A DNA stretch of 64,000 nt from Synechococcales cyanobacterium S06 (lineage in GTDB: Bacteria > Cyanobacteriota > Cyanobacteriia > Cyanobacteriales > JAABRE01): positions 24,726-88,725 of the forward strand of contig JAABRE010000008.1 in NCBI GenBank assembly GCA_011391125.1. Reading direction: 5' to 3'. Each line of letters begins with the position of its first letter. Position 1 is the stretch's first letter. Below are positions 16,884 to 26,335 of the stretch, in pieces. Under the pieces are notes generated by a model, which saw only the letters and a list, made by a program, of their open reading frames with translations, searched no databases and had not been told where the DNA came from. A program made the position numbers and the translations under genes.

Positions 16884-17720
16884 TTAATGCCAAATTCTGG
16901 GTTTAATTATGTTACGTTGACAATGAAAATAACGCAATAATTCCCATGTTTTTATGAACCAGTTTTTAACTTCCATGGTGGAAAAACCACGATAACGACA
17001 AACTAAACCATCTGTTAAAGTTTGAGTAACTCCAAAGTCTGCTAAATCACAATTTAAGCCATTTTTTCCTAATTCCCTTACTTGGTCAATAAGATTTTTC
17101 GTAACCGGTTTACCCAGATAAATTAGGCTGCCAACTAAGGGTTTTCCCGCTAAACTATTAGGACTATTAATAATAGTTTCATTCCCCTGTTGAGTTTGTC
17201 TATCTACCCAGATTAGTTCACCGTTTTGAGATATTTCTGTGTGCGATCGCCAGTGGCCCATGATAAATTGTTCATTGCTGGCAGTCCGGCCAAAACGATT
17301 TATTTCCCAAGCTAAAAAACCAGCCTTTTCTGATAAATTGACTTGTAAATTTTGCTGATAAAAAGCTCCTTTAAAAATGATATTTTCCAAAGGTAAATAT
17401 TCCAAAAAAGTATCTTCTTCTAAAGTTATCTTAGTCTTATATTCCGCTAATTTTTGGTCACTTTTATATACTTTAGTGGCTGTGGGAGTAGTAATTAAAA
17501 CCTGAGAATTTGCTTGTAAATGGATATTTTGAGTGAGAATATCTCCACCGACAATTCCGCCAGCAGTATGTATAATCACACTATGACAAATGTCTGTACC
17601 TTCGGGATAAAAGGGTCTTTGAAGTTTTAAAGGTGCTTGACAAAACGACTCTTTTATGTTAGTAATGTTGTTATTATAAGAGTAAACCAAGTTAAGTTTT
17701 CCCTGCCATCTTGAAGTCAT
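16884..17720 (-). CDS. ureD: Urease accessory protein UreD
   Basis: 278 residues with UreD hallmarks: QAPLKLQRPFYPEG, VIIHTAGGIVGGDIL, ITTPTATKVYKS, PLENIIFKGA and GRTASNE. With UreF and UreG it loads nickel into urease. No other urease gene is in the window, which is common in cyanobacteria, where ure genes are scattered. Full length. Confidence 0.95.
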   Translation of the reverse strand: MTSRWQGKLNLVYSYNNNITNIKESFCQAPLKLQRPFYPEGTDICHSVIIHTAGGIVGGDILTQNIHLQANSQVLITTPTATKVYKSDQKLAEYKTKITLEEDTFLEYLPLENIIFKGAFYQQNLQVNLSEKAGFLAWEINRFGRTASNEQFIMGHWRSHTEISQNGELIWVDRQTQQGNETIINSPNSLAGKPLVGSLIYLGKPVTKNLIDQVRELGKNGLNCDLADFGVTQTLTDGLVCRYRGFSTMEVKNWFIKTWELLRYFHCQRNIIKPRIWH

Positions 17721-17893
17721 AATTTTGGGATTTAATGAAAATTAAATTAAAACAAATAAAATATTCCTAAAAATATTAAGATCAACTATGGTAGCAAATT
17801 CTCCGAGTAACCAGGGGAAAAACCGAGTTTGACTTAGGCTTTCGACTTTCCAAAAACTTCAAAAAAATATTGGTAAAACTGCAAAAAAAAACC

Positions 17894-17922
17894 TTGACAT
17901 TTTTTAAGACTCATGATAAATT
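17894..17922 (+). promoter_or_regulatory. Sigma70-type promoter for tRNA-Gly
   Basis: TTGACA (17894-17899), a 17-base spacer and TAAATT (17917-17922), 18 bases before the tRNA. The -35 box is perfect, the spacing is ideal and no other gene starts here. Confidence 0.75.
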
Positions 17923-17940
17923 AAAAAATGTCTGAAATTT

Positions 17941-18011
17941 GCGGGTGTAGTTTAGTGGTAAAACCTTAGCCTTCCAAGCTAATGATGGGGGTTCGATTCC
18001 CCCCACCCGCT
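17941..18011 (+). tRNA. tRNA-Gly (anticodon TCC)
   Basis: The acceptor stem GCGGGTG pairs with CACCCGC with a discriminator T. The anticodon arm is TTAGC-CTTCCAA-GCTAA, giving TCC. The T arm GGGGG-TTCGATT-CCCCC is perfect. The CCA end is not encoded. A GGCAAT/ATTGCC hairpin about 30 bases downstream may be its terminator. Confidence 0.97.
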
Positions 18012-18099
18012 TTAATCAACATTTTTTGAGTAAGAAAAAGGCAATAATCATTGCCCTCTTAAGATTTGATGTGTTTTATTTTCCACTAATACGAATTTG

Positions 18100-18639
18100 T
18101 TAGTGAGGAATACTGAGTACGACCCAAAGATCAATTAAGCATAAAAATAGAGTAAAAATCAGTAAAATAAAATACATCCAAGGTTGAGAAAGTGGTTTAA
18201 TATCAGCAGTATCAAGGGTCGTTTTTTCCTGAATTATTGTTACCATTTTGTTAAAACCTGCTACTCTCATGGGTAATAAATAAGCGCGCTCTTTTGCTTC
18301 CGTAATAAAGTAATAAACGAGGCCTCCTTGGCCAGTGGTTCGCATTTTTAACTCGCTTATTTCTGACCAATTGAGAGACCAATTTTTGCGTAAAAAAATG
18401 CGAATTACAGGGGGATAAGTGACTTGTATTTTATCAGTATCAAGTCTAACTTCTTCACTTAAAACAGCTAAAAGTGCCATTGCACCTAAACAAATTCCCA
18501 CCCATAATAACAGAGGAGAAACCGGAGCAGAAGTAGCTTCAGACAAGAAAGGTAAAGGGAGAGTTAAGGAAATATACAGAAAGAAAAGAGTAATTCTAAT
18601 TAAGGGTGAAATACGAAAAATTGCGATAATTTCAGACAT
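18100..18639 (-). CDS. Conserved membrane protein, PH-like domain between helices
   Basis: 179 residues: two membrane helices near the N-terminus (about 12-32 and 40-60), a soluble beta-rich middle (LDTDKIQVTYPPVIRIFLRKNWSLNWSEISEL, a YcxB/PH-like look) and a C-terminal helix (about 152-175). I do not recognise a named family. It lies 34 bases downstream of the ferredoxin gene on the same strand. Function unknown. Confidence 0.7.
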   Translation of the reverse strand: MSEIIAIFRISPLIRITLFFLYISLTLPLPFLSEATSAPVSPLLLWVGICLGAMALLAVLSEEVRLDTDKIQVTYPPVIRIFLRKNWSLNWSEISELKMRTTGQGGLVYYFITEAKERAYLLPMRVAGFNKMVTIIQEKTTLDTADIKPLSQPWMYFILLIFTLFLCLIDLWVVLSIPH

Positions 18640-18673
18640 TATTTTAAAAGAAAAAACTTCTTATTTTACTCAA

Positions 18674-19003
18674 TTAATTTTCAATTAAATTGTCACCTTG
18701 ACCCCAAAAACCGTCATATTTCTTAACCAGAATATCGCCAAAAACTTGAGTTTGACAAGCTAAACGACGATTTTGGGTAAGAGAATGAGGAGGAAGGGAA
18801 AGTCGCACTTTTTCTTTCCAATTAGGTTGAGAAACTTCGCCGATAATTTCTACAGCACAAGTGCCACAACTACCAATTCCCATACAATTGATAAAGTTAG
18901 CTTTACCATTGTATAATTCAATATTATTAGCTAAGAGAACTCTACGCAAATTTGCGCCCGATTCACAAGTAATAGTTTGATTTTTAACTGTTATTGTTGG
19001 CAT
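18674..19003 (-). CDS. [2Fe-2S] ferredoxin
   Basis: 109 residues with a plant-type iron-sulfur loop CMGIGSCGTC (about residues 40-49) and the last ligand in RLACQTQVFGD. The first spacing is C-x5-C-x2-C rather than the photosynthetic C-x4-C-x2-C, so this is a specialised ferredoxin rather than PetF. It transfers one electron; its partner is unknown. It is transcribed divergently from cimA. Confidence 0.88.
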   Translation of the reverse strand: MPTITVKNQTITCESGANLRRVLLANNIELYNGKANFINCMGIGSCGTCAVEIIGEVSQPNWKEKVRLSLPPHSLTQNRRLACQTQVFGDILVKKYDGFWGQGDNLIEN

Positions 19004-19054
19004 TTTTTAGCTTTCCTAGTTTAATTTTAAAGTAACAATTATTAACATTTTGCC

Positions 19055-20662
19055 ATGAATAATTCACAAAAAGTTTGGATTTATGATACGACTTTGAGAG
19101 ATGGTTCGCAAAGGGAAGGAATTTCTTTATCTTTAGAAGATAAGCTGAAAATTGCCCGAAAATTGGATGAAATGGGGATTCCTTTTATTGAAGGAGGTTG
19201 GCCAGGAGCAAATCCTAAAGATGTGCAGTTTTTCTGGCAACTGCAAGAACAATCCCTCAAACAAGCTGAGGTTGTGGCTTTTTGTTCCACGAGAAGACCA
19301 GGAAAACTTGCTTCGGAAGACCCGCTTTTAAAAGCGATTTTAGCCGCAGGAACTAAGTGGGTGACCATTTTTGGTAAAACTTGGGATTTGCACGTCACAG
19401 AGAGCTTAAAAACCACCTTAGAAGAGAATTTAGAGATGATTAGGGATAGCATAGAATACCTAATTAGTCAAGGACGGCGGGTAATCTACGATGCTGAACA
19501 CTGGTTCGATGGCTATAAAGCTAATCCTGAATATGCTTTAAAAACCCTGAAAACGGCTCTGGAAGCGGGTGCAGAGTGGTTGGTATTTTGTGATACCAAT
19601 GGTGGAACTTTACCCCATGAAATCACCGAGATTATCGCTGAAGTGGTCAAGGAATTGCCCCAACCTTGGCCTCAATTAGGTATTCATACCCATAACGATG
19701 GGGGAACAGCGGTTGCGAATGCGATCGCCTCCGTGTTGCAGGGAGTTACCATGATCCAAGGGACATTTAACGGTTACGGAGAGAGATGTGGTAATGCGAA
19801 TTTGTGCACATTAATTCCCAATTTACAGTTAAAAATGGGTTATAAATGTTTAGGAAAAAATGAGTTAGAAAAGTTAACTTCCACCAGTCGTTTTATCAGT
19901 GAAATTGTTAATTTAGCTCCCGATGATCACGCTCCTTTTATCGGCAAATCAGCCTTTGCTCATAAAGGTGGAATTCATGTTTCTGCGGTACAAAAAAACC
20001 CTTTAACCTATGAACATATTCAACCAGAATTAATCGGAAATGAGCGAAGAATTGTGATTTCAGATCAGTCTGGATTGAGCAATGTTTTATCGAAAGCTAA
20101 TACTTTTGGTATCGATTTAAACAAAGATGATCCCCAATGTCGAGATATTTTAGACCATTTAAAAGTATTAGAAAATGAGGGTTATCAATTTGAAGCTGCT
20201 GAAGCAAGTTTTGAGTTATTAATGCGGGAGGCTTTAGGAAAACGTCAAGCAATGTTTGAGTTAAAAGGTTTTCAAGTTCATTGCGATTTATTAGGGGAAC
20301 TTGATAACAATTATATTAATGCTTTAGCAACTATTAAAGTTAAAGTAAAAGGGGAAGAAATGCTAGAAGTCGCAGAAGGAAATGGTCCAGTTTCTGCCTT
20401 GGATGCCGCATTAAGAAAAGCATTAGTTAAATTTTATCCCGAAATTGCTAACTTCCATTTAACCGATTATAAAGTAAGAATTTTAGACGGAGGAGCAGGA
20501 ACTTCGGCCAAAACTCGGGTGTTAATTGAGTCTAGTAACGGTCAACAAAGATGGACAACATTAGGAGTTTCTACTAATATTATTCAAGCTTCTTATCAAG
20601 CAATTGTCGAGGCGATCGAATACGGTTTATTACTTAAAGAAACCTCCTTGACTACAGTTTAA
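19055..20662 (+). CDS. cimA: (R)-citramalate synthase
   Basis: 535 residues. The DRE-TIM metallolyase core starts YDTTLRDGSQREGISLSLEDKLKIA, with FIEGGWPGANPKD, HTHNDGGTAVANA and the NGYGERCGNANL block; the C-terminal regulatory domain is present. The GGWPGANPKD segment and length mark the CimA group rather than LeuA. It condenses pyruvate with acetyl-CoA, giving a threonine-independent route to isoleucine. leuD at 3381 serves the next step. Confidence 0.92.
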   Translation: MNNSQKVWIYDTTLRDGSQREGISLSLEDKLKIARKLDEMGIPFIEGGWPGANPKDVQFFWQLQEQSLKQAEVVAFCSTRRPGKLASEDPLLKAILAAGTKWVTIFGKTWDLHVTESLKTTLEENLEMIRDSIEYLISQGRRVIYDAEHWFDGYKANPEYALKTLKTALEAGAEWLVFCDTNGGTLPHEITEIIAEVVKELPQPWPQLGIHTHNDGGTAVANAIASVLQGVTMIQGTFNGYGERCGNANLCTLIPNLQLKMGYKCLGKNELEKLTSTSRFISEIVNLAPDDHAPFIGKSAFAHKGGIHVSAVQKNPLTYEHIQPELIGNERRIVISDQSGLSNVLSKANTFGIDLNKDDPQCRDILDHLKVLENEGYQFEAAEASFELLMREALGKRQAMFELKGFQVHCDLLGELDNNYINALATIKVKVKGEEMLEVAEGNGPVSALDAALRKALVKFYPEIANFHLTDYKVRILDGGAGTSAKTRVLIESSNGQQRWTTLGVSTNIIQASYQAIVEAIEYGLLLKETSLTTV

Positions 20663-20674
20663 AAGTTGTTGGAC

Positions 20675-20702
20675 GTAGGGGTGAACGGCCGTTCACCCCT
20701 AC
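20675..20702. repeat. 28-bp perfect GTAG palindrome
   Basis: GTAGGGGTGAACGG followed by its exact complement, between cimA and the third Uma2 gene. A second repeat type (AGCGCTAAAGCGCAACTAC) follows at about 20712-20730 and recurs near 34545. Confidence 0.95.
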
Positions 20703-20756
20703 AGAAGATAGCGCTAAAGCGCAACTACAAACCTAATCTAAAAAGGATTAAAAATT

Positions 20757-21314
20757 ATGACAAATATAACACTTAAATTTACCACCAGAGATTTAGAATT
20801 ATTACCTGATAGTAATAACAAATATGAAATTATTGACGGAGAATTATACATGACTAGAGCACCCCATTGGAAACATCAAGGAGTTATTGGCAAAATTTGT
20901 ACAGTTTTAAATAGTTGGTCAGAAAGAACAGGATTAGGAGTTACGATTATTAATCCGGGGATTATTTTCGGTGAAAATGACAATGTAATTCCAGATTTAG
21001 TCTGGATAAGTAAGGAAAGATTGGCAATTTCTGTAGATAATTCAGGCCATTTAACTAACGCACCTGAATTAATAGTCGAGGTATTATCGGAGTCGAAAAA
21101 AGATATTGAAAGAGACAAAGATACCAAGTTAAAATTATATTCTAATCGAGGAGTCCAAGAATATTGGATTGTCGATTGGAGGTTACAAGAAATGGAAATT
21201 TATCGTCGAGATGAAGGTAAATTAGTATTAATAGAAACTCGATTAATTAATGATAAAATAACCAGTCGATTATTACCAGAATTTACCTGTATTGTCAAGG
21301 ATATTTTTACTTAA
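20757..21314 (+). CDS. Uma2 family endonuclease
   Basis: 185 residues of the Uma2/DUF820 fold: YEIIDGELYMTRAP, the acidic NVIPDLVWISKERL, the core LIVEVLSESKKDIERDKDTKLKLYSNRGVQEYWIVD and a late TSRLLPEF. It is only distantly related to the pair at 6040-7323. It follows the palindromic repeats after cimA. Role uncertain. Confidence 0.9.
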   Translation: MTNITLKFTTRDLELLPDSNNKYEIIDGELYMTRAPHWKHQGVIGKICTVLNSWSERTGLGVTIINPGIIFGENDNVIPDLVWISKERLAISVDNSGHLTNAPELIVEVLSESKKDIERDKDTKLKLYSNRGVQEYWIVDWRLQEMEIYRRDEGKLVLIETRLINDKITSRLLPEFTCIVKDIFT

Positions 21315-21353
21315 AAAAGTTGTTGCGCTTTAGGGCTAAAACGCAACAACTTT

Positions 21354-22733
21354 CTATTTAAAACCTAACATTTTTTTCATACTTTCAAGGTTTTTTTGAT
21401 AGGGAGGATAACGCCAATTTAAGTCGAAACGAAAACCTTTTTTCAAAACACTTTTATAGTGAGAAAATGTGTCAAAACTTGCTTTTCCGTGGTAAGTTCC
21501 GATTCCACTGTCGCCGACACCACCAAATGGCAAGTCAGTTACGCCAACCTGCATAATTGTGTCATTTAAACAAACACCTCCTGATGAAGTATTTTCTAGT
21601 ACAAAATCCTGTTTAGTTTTGTCCTTAGAAAACAGATATAATGCTAAAGGTTTGGGTTTATTATTAATAATGGCGATCGCCTCATTCAAATTTTGATATT
21701 CTAATACCGGTAAAATTGGCCCAAATATTTCGTCTTTCATAATAGACGAATCTAAACCAATTTTATCAATAATTGTGGGGGCAATATAACGAGTTTCATC
21801 GTCAGTTTGTCCACCAATAATTATCTCCCCTTCTGTTAAGAAACTGGTTAATCTATTAAACTGTTTTAGGTTAATAATTCTTGCAAAATCTGAACTTTCG
21901 GCTGGATTTTCACCGTAATAATCGCGAATACATTGCTTCATTTCTATTAGTAATTCGGATTTTACTGCACTATTTACTAACAAATAATCTGGAGCAATGC
22001 AGGTTTGACCAGCATTAATAAACTTACCCCAAGTAATGCGTTTTGCAGTCTCCTTAATATTAATATCAGTATCGACAAGACAGGGACTTTTCCCCCCTAA
22101 TTCTAAGGTAACAGGAGTTAAATTTTTGGCGGCTTCTTGCATAACAATTTTGCCAATTTGTGTCCCCCCTGTAAAGAAAATGTGATGGAATTTCTGCCCT
22201 AATAATTCCTGACTAATTTCTATTCCTCCTTCCACCACTGCAATAAAATTAGGATCAAATGTTTCCCCAATAATTTTTGTTACTAATTGGGAGGTATTTG
22301 GTGCTATTTCTGAAGGTTTAATAATGGCACAATTACCGGCCGAAATTGCGCCAATTAAAGGAGAAATTACGAGGGAAAAAGGATAATTCCAAGGTCCAAT
22401 AATTAACACAATTCCTAATGGTTCGGGATAAATCATTGCGGAAGCTGGCAATTGATTTAAGTCGGTTTTTACTTTCTTTGGTTTAGTCCATTTTTTTAAG
22501 TGTTTAATAGTATAATCAATGTCATTGGTAACAGATAATTCAAAAAAAGTTTCAAATTCTGGTTTATGTAAATCTTGTTTTAATGCTAAGGTAATTTCTG
22601 AGTAATTTTTGATAATATTTGTTTTTAATTTTGCCAATTGTTCTAAACGAAAATTAACATCTTTGGTTTGACCTGTAGCAAAAAATTCTCTCTGTTTTTT
22701 GAGAAGTTCCTTAACTGAAATTGTGGTTAACAT
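21354..22733 (-). CDS. Aldehyde dehydrogenase (class 3-like)
   Basis: About 459 residues from the ATG at 22733; a TTG six bases upstream is a less likely start. Motifs are IIGPWNYPFSLVISPL, the NAD-site FFTGGTQIGKIV, the catalytic-Glu segment VTLELGGKSPCLVD, the catalytic Cys in NAGQTCIAPDYLLV, and EIFGPILPVL. The C-terminal hydrophobic and basic tail resembles fatty aldehyde dehydrogenases. In cyanobacteria such enzymes oxidise long-chain or apocarotenoid aldehydes. The substrate is not certain. Confidence 0.92.
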   Translation of the reverse strand: MLTTISVKELLKKQREFFATGQTKDVNFRLEQLAKLKTNIIKNYSEITLALKQDLHKPEFETFFELSVTNDIDYTIKHLKKWTKPKKVKTDLNQLPASAMIYPEPLGIVLIIGPWNYPFSLVISPLIGAISAGNCAIIKPSEIAPNTSQLVTKIIGETFDPNFIAVVEGGIEISQELLGQKFHHIFFTGGTQIGKIVMQEAAKNLTPVTLELGGKSPCLVDTDINIKETAKRITWGKFINAGQTCIAPDYLLVNSAVKSELLIEMKQCIRDYYGENPAESSDFARIINLKQFNRLTSFLTEGEIIIGGQTDDETRYIAPTIIDKIGLDSSIMKDEIFGPILPVLEYQNLNEAIAIINNKPKPLALYLFSKDKTKQDFVLENTSSGGVCLNDTIMQVGVTDLPFGGVGDSGIGTYHGKASFDTFSHYKSVLKKGFRFDLNWRYPPYQKNLESMKKMLGFK

Positions 22734-22739
22734 TAACAA

Positions 22740-23053
22740 AAATCCTCATAATTTTGATAAACGGTAAAGGGCCATTATAAATAACTTTAAACCAATAATT
22801 AAATTATCAAAAAATGGTGGGTAACGCCACTAATTTGATTATTTAGATTAAAGATAAAATGAATTTTCGCCACCAAACTTATCCTACAGAATTTAATGAT
22901 AACTTTTTTAATTAGAAATAGTGAATTAATGAAGTTTTTAATCTTCAAAAACTATTTTTGTGTAAATTTTTGCTAAACTCTATACAAAAGTTACCCTCCT
23001 TGGTATATTTATTTAAGTTAGTAACGATAATTAAGTAGAGGGAAACTGGTAAG
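22740..23053. other. Intergenic region between divergent genes
   Basis: 314 bases with no gene that I can support. It must hold the promoters of the aldehyde dehydrogenase (minus) and the GH57 gene (plus). A short AGTTTTT/AAAAACT inverted repeat at about 22934-22954 and AT-rich TATACA-like sequence are the only marks seen. Confidence 0.5.
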
Positions 23054-25555
23054 ATGACACACTTTGATGAAAACCACGCCGCTCCTTTGAACACTCTCAC
23101 TGGTGTCTATGTCACGGTACATGGTCATTTTTATCAACCACCGCGAGAAAACCCCTATCTTAATGTTATCGAAAGACAACCCAGTGCAAGTCCTTTCCAT
23201 GACTGGAATGAAAGAATTTGTCATGAATGCTATCGTCCTAATGCCTTTGCTAGAATCTTCAATGAGTATCAACAAATAGTTGGCATTGTTAACAATTATG
23301 AATATTTAAGTTTCAATATTGGTCCAACTCTTATGTCTTGGTTAGAAAGCCATGACCATGAAGTTTATCAACGCATCATTGAAGGTGACCAAAAAAGTGC
23401 CGAACGTCTTAACGGTCACGGCAATGCCATCGCCCAAGTGTATAATCACATTATCCTCCCCCTCGCCAACGAAAAAGATAAATATACTCAAATTCGGTGG
23501 GGAAAACACGACTTTTACCAGCGTTTTGGCCGTTACCCCGAAGGAATGTGGTTGGCTGAAACAGCGGTGGATAACGCAACCATAGAAGCATTGATAAACG
23601 AAGGGATTAAATTTCTGGTTTTATCGCCCTTTCAAGCAGCTAGATGTCGCTATCAACCTAGTTGGGAAAATCACGATCCCGAATGGTACGAGGTGGAAGG
23701 TGGGCACATTGACTCAACTCGACCCTATCGCTGTTATATAAATCAAGAAAGAACGAAATTTATTGATATATTTTTCTATGATGGTACAATTTCCAGCGAC
23801 ATGGGATTTAATGATATTCTCATTAATGCGCAACTGTTTGCCAATCGTCTTGCTGAATCAGTCAGAGAAGATGGCCGAGCAGCACAATTGATAAACGTGG
23901 CAACTGATGGCGAAACTTTCGGTCATCATAAAAGGGGCACCGAAAAATGTATTGCCTATAGCGTCAGCAAAGAAATGGCGCACAGGGGTTGGACTATCAC
24001 CAATTATGCCCATTATTTAAGCTTAGAAACGCCGACTTGGGAAGTGGAATTGCTACCAGTTTCGTCGTGGAGTTGTTCCCATGGGGTTGAACGTTGGCAA
24101 GCTGATTGTGGTTGTGGTGGCAGTCCACACGACCAGCAAAAATGGCGCAAACCATTACGGGAGGGCTTAAACTGGTTAAGGGATCAATTAGCGGAGATTT
24201 ACGAAGACACCGGAATTAAATTTTTTATTGATCCTTGGTTCGCAAGAGACGAATATATAGAAGTAATTTTAGATCGCAGTCCGACTAAAATCGAGCAGTT
24301 TTTCTCCCGTCACCAGACTCGTCAACTTTCTCCCGCCGAGCAGATTGACGCTTTACGACTACTTGAAATGCAGCGTCATGGTTTATTGATGTTTACTAGC
24401 TGTGGTTGGTTTTTTGAGGAGATTTCTCGTCCTGAAGGCACGCAGATTTTGAGGTATGCAGCAAGGGCGATGGAATTAGCTGGGGAGGTTTCAGGGGTAC
24501 AATTAGAAGGGGAATTTTTAAAATATTTAGAAAAAGCTCCGAGTAATGTGCTAGAAATGTATCAAAATGGGAATGATGTGTATGAGAAATTAGTAACCAC
24601 AGCGGAAATTGACCTGAAAAAAGTAGCAGCACATTACGCCATAAGTTCCCTCTTTTCTAATTATTTAGAAACGGAAAAACTGTATTGCTATGATGCGCAA
24701 CAATTAGATTATGAGCAACAGCAATTAGGTAGTTTAACCTTAGCAGTTGGCCAAATACGTTTAACCTCAGAAATAACTTGGGAAAGTGGTCATTTCATTT
24801 TTGCGGTGCTACATTTAGGAGGCTGGGATTTCCATTGCACTATTGAATCATTTAATAGCAGAAGTGATTATGCCAAGTTAAAAAATACTCTGTTTAAGAC
24901 CTTAAATAAAGGTAATTTGGTTGACATTATTTTAGTAATGAGTGAACTCTTCAGGGAAGAAACTTTCGGATTGCAAGATTTATTTGTAGAAGAAAGGGAG
25001 AAGATCATGCAACAAATAACAGAGAAAACGAAGCAAAGTTTGGACCAACTTTATACCCAAATTTATCGAGATAATTATAGTATATTAGTGGCATTTCATC
25101 GGGATAATTTACCCGTACCACAGGAGTTACAAGTTGCGGCCGAAGTGGCTTTATCTCACCGTTGTTTAAAACTAATTAAGGCTTTAGAAAAGGTTAGCAT
25201 TAATAACGAAGAAATAACTGGTTATTTACTTGACTTAAAGGCGATCGCCAAGGAAGCAAACAACTTGAAATGTAACTTAAAACTCCCCGAAGGTAAGAAA
25301 ATCTTAGAGCAATTAATGGTTAAAGACTTAACAAAAATATTGTCAAAAGATGAGTTAAAAATTTCTATTCAAGAGATAGAAACATTACAATTAATCATAG
25401 AAATAGGAGAAAAATTAGACCTTAATTTAAGCCGAGATAAAGTGCAAGAAATCTGTTACCATTACATAAAAAGTCACAGAAATATAACAGATTTTGCCAA
25501 CCAAAAACATCTAATAAAACTAGGAAAAATCTTCGCAATATCTGTTAATATCTAA
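23054..25555 (+). CDS. Glycoside hydrolase family 57 / DUF3536 protein
   Basis: 833 residues. The N-terminal GH57-like barrel begins VYVTVHGHFYQPPRENPY and has the family block GMWLAETAVD (putative nucleophile Glu). ATDGETFGHH follows (putative acid/base region). The C-terminal half is DUF3536. It is predicted to act on alpha-glucans in the cytoplasm, perhaps glycogen, but activity is unproven for this subfamily. Full length, single gene; the downstream spacer has a heptamer array before btuR. Confidence 0.9.
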   Translation: MTHFDENHAAPLNTLTGVYVTVHGHFYQPPRENPYLNVIERQPSASPFHDWNERICHECYRPNAFARIFNEYQQIVGIVNNYEYLSFNIGPTLMSWLESHDHEVYQRIIEGDQKSAERLNGHGNAIAQVYNHIILPLANEKDKYTQIRWGKHDFYQRFGRYPEGMWLAETAVDNATIEALINEGIKFLVLSPFQAARCRYQPSWENHDPEWYEVEGGHIDSTRPYRCYINQERTKFIDIFFYDGTISSDMGFNDILINAQLFANRLAESVREDGRAAQLINVATDGETFGHHKRGTEKCIAYSVSKEMAHRGWTITNYAHYLSLETPTWEVELLPVSSWSCSHGVERWQADCGCGGSPHDQQKWRKPLREGLNWLRDQLAEIYEDTGIKFFIDPWFARDEYIEVILDRSPTKIEQFFSRHQTRQLSPAEQIDALRLLEMQRHGLLMFTSCGWFFEEISRPEGTQILRYAARAMELAGEVSGVQLEGEFLKYLEKAPSNVLEMYQNGNDVYEKLVTTAEIDLKKVAAHYAISSLFSNYLETEKLYCYDAQQLDYEQQQLGSLTLAVGQIRLTSEITWESGHFIFAVLHLGGWDFHCTIESFNSRSDYAKLKNTLFKTLNKGNLVDIILVMSELFREETFGLQDLFVEEREKIMQQITEKTKQSLDQLYTQIYRDNYSILVAFHRDNLPVPQELQVAAEVALSHRCLKLIKALEKVSINNEEITGYLLDLKAIAKEANNLKCNLKLPEGKKILEQLMVKDLTKILSKDELKISIQEIETLQLIIEIGEKLDLNLSRDKVQEICYHYIKSHRNITDFANQKHLIKLGKIFAISVNI

Positions 25556-25629
25556 AAAGAAACCTGATTCTTACCAGATATTTTGATTTTGAGCAATATT
25601 TTTAGTAAAAAAATCGGATTTCTGAAAAC

Positions 25630-25696
25630 ACTGATAACTGATAACTGATAACTGATAACTGATAACTGATAACTGATAACTGATAACTGATAACTG
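25630..25696. repeat. Heptamer tandem array (ACTGATA)9.5 before btuR
   Basis: Nine perfect ACTGATA copies plus ACTG, ending two bases before the btuR ATG. It is the longest array in the window. The copies are identical, so copy number is likely to vary by slippage. An AAAAAAATCGGATTTCTGA repeat precedes it. Confidence 0.97.
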
Positions 25697-25698
25697 AA

Positions 25699-26298
25699 AT
25701 GACACCAGAACAACATAAAGAAAAGATGCAAAAACGCAAGGAAGTACAAGAAAAACGCCTTGCGGATAAAATAGACAACAAAGGATTAATTATTGTCAAT
25801 ACAGGAAACGGCAAAGGGAAAACCACCGCAGCCTTGGGAATGGTGTTAAGATCATTAGGCCATGGTTATCGGGTTGCCATTGTTCAATTTATCAAAGGAG
25901 CATGGGAACCCGCCGAAAAAGCCATTTTGTCTCAGTTTTCTAGTCAGTTAGAATTTCATGCCCTTGGGGAAGGATTCACATGGGAAACCCAAGACAGGGA
26001 AAGGGATATTGCTAAAGCTACTGAAGCATGGTTCAAAAGCTTAGAATATATCCGTAATTCTGAATATAAATTAATCTTATTAGATGAGATTAATGTAGCG
26101 TTAAAATTAGGGTATTTATCCATCGAAACTGTCTTGGCCGGATTAGCAGAAAAACCGGAAGATTCCCACGTTATTTTAACAGGTAGAGGTGCTCCAAAGG
26201 AGTTAATTGAAAGAGCCGATTTAGTAACGGAAATGACTTTAATTAAACATCCTTTTCGGGAACAAGGAATAAAAGCGCAAGCTGGGATTGAGTTTTAA
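25699..26298 (+). CDS. btuR: Cob(I)yrinic acid a,c-diamide adenosyltransferase
   Basis: 199 residues of the CobO/BtuR family. The beginning MTPEQHKEKMQKRKEVQEKR is typical of cyanobacterial members and supports the start. The P-loop is NTGNGKGKTTAALG, followed by VQFIKGAW and the LLDEINVAL block. It transfers adenosyl from ATP to corrinoids for coenzyme B12. The leader is a heptamer array with no Shine-Dalgarno sequence. Confidence 0.94.
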   Translation: MTPEQHKEKMQKRKEVQEKRLADKIDNKGLIIVNTGNGKGKTTAALGMVLRSLGHGYRVAIVQFIKGAWEPAEKAILSQFSSQLEFHALGEGFTWETQDRERDIAKATEAWFKSLEYIRNSEYKLILLDEINVALKLGYLSIETVLAGLAEKPEDSHVILTGRGAPKELIERADLVTEMTLIKHPFREQGIKAQAGIEF

Positions 26299-26335
26299 TT
26301 GTGTGAGGAAAAGTGAACTAAAATGTGTGCGTTGT

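Noticed and set aside
25630..25696. Possible CRISPR array
   Set aside because: The units are 7 bp with no spacers; a simple tandem heptamer array.
25556..25698. Cobalamin riboswitch upstream of btuR
   Set aside because: The space is a repeat and an AT-rich stretch; no B12 box or conserved fold is seen.
25552..25826. Minus-strand frames with QLSVISYQ repeats upstream of btuR
   Set aside because: They are translations of the heptamer array and not genes.
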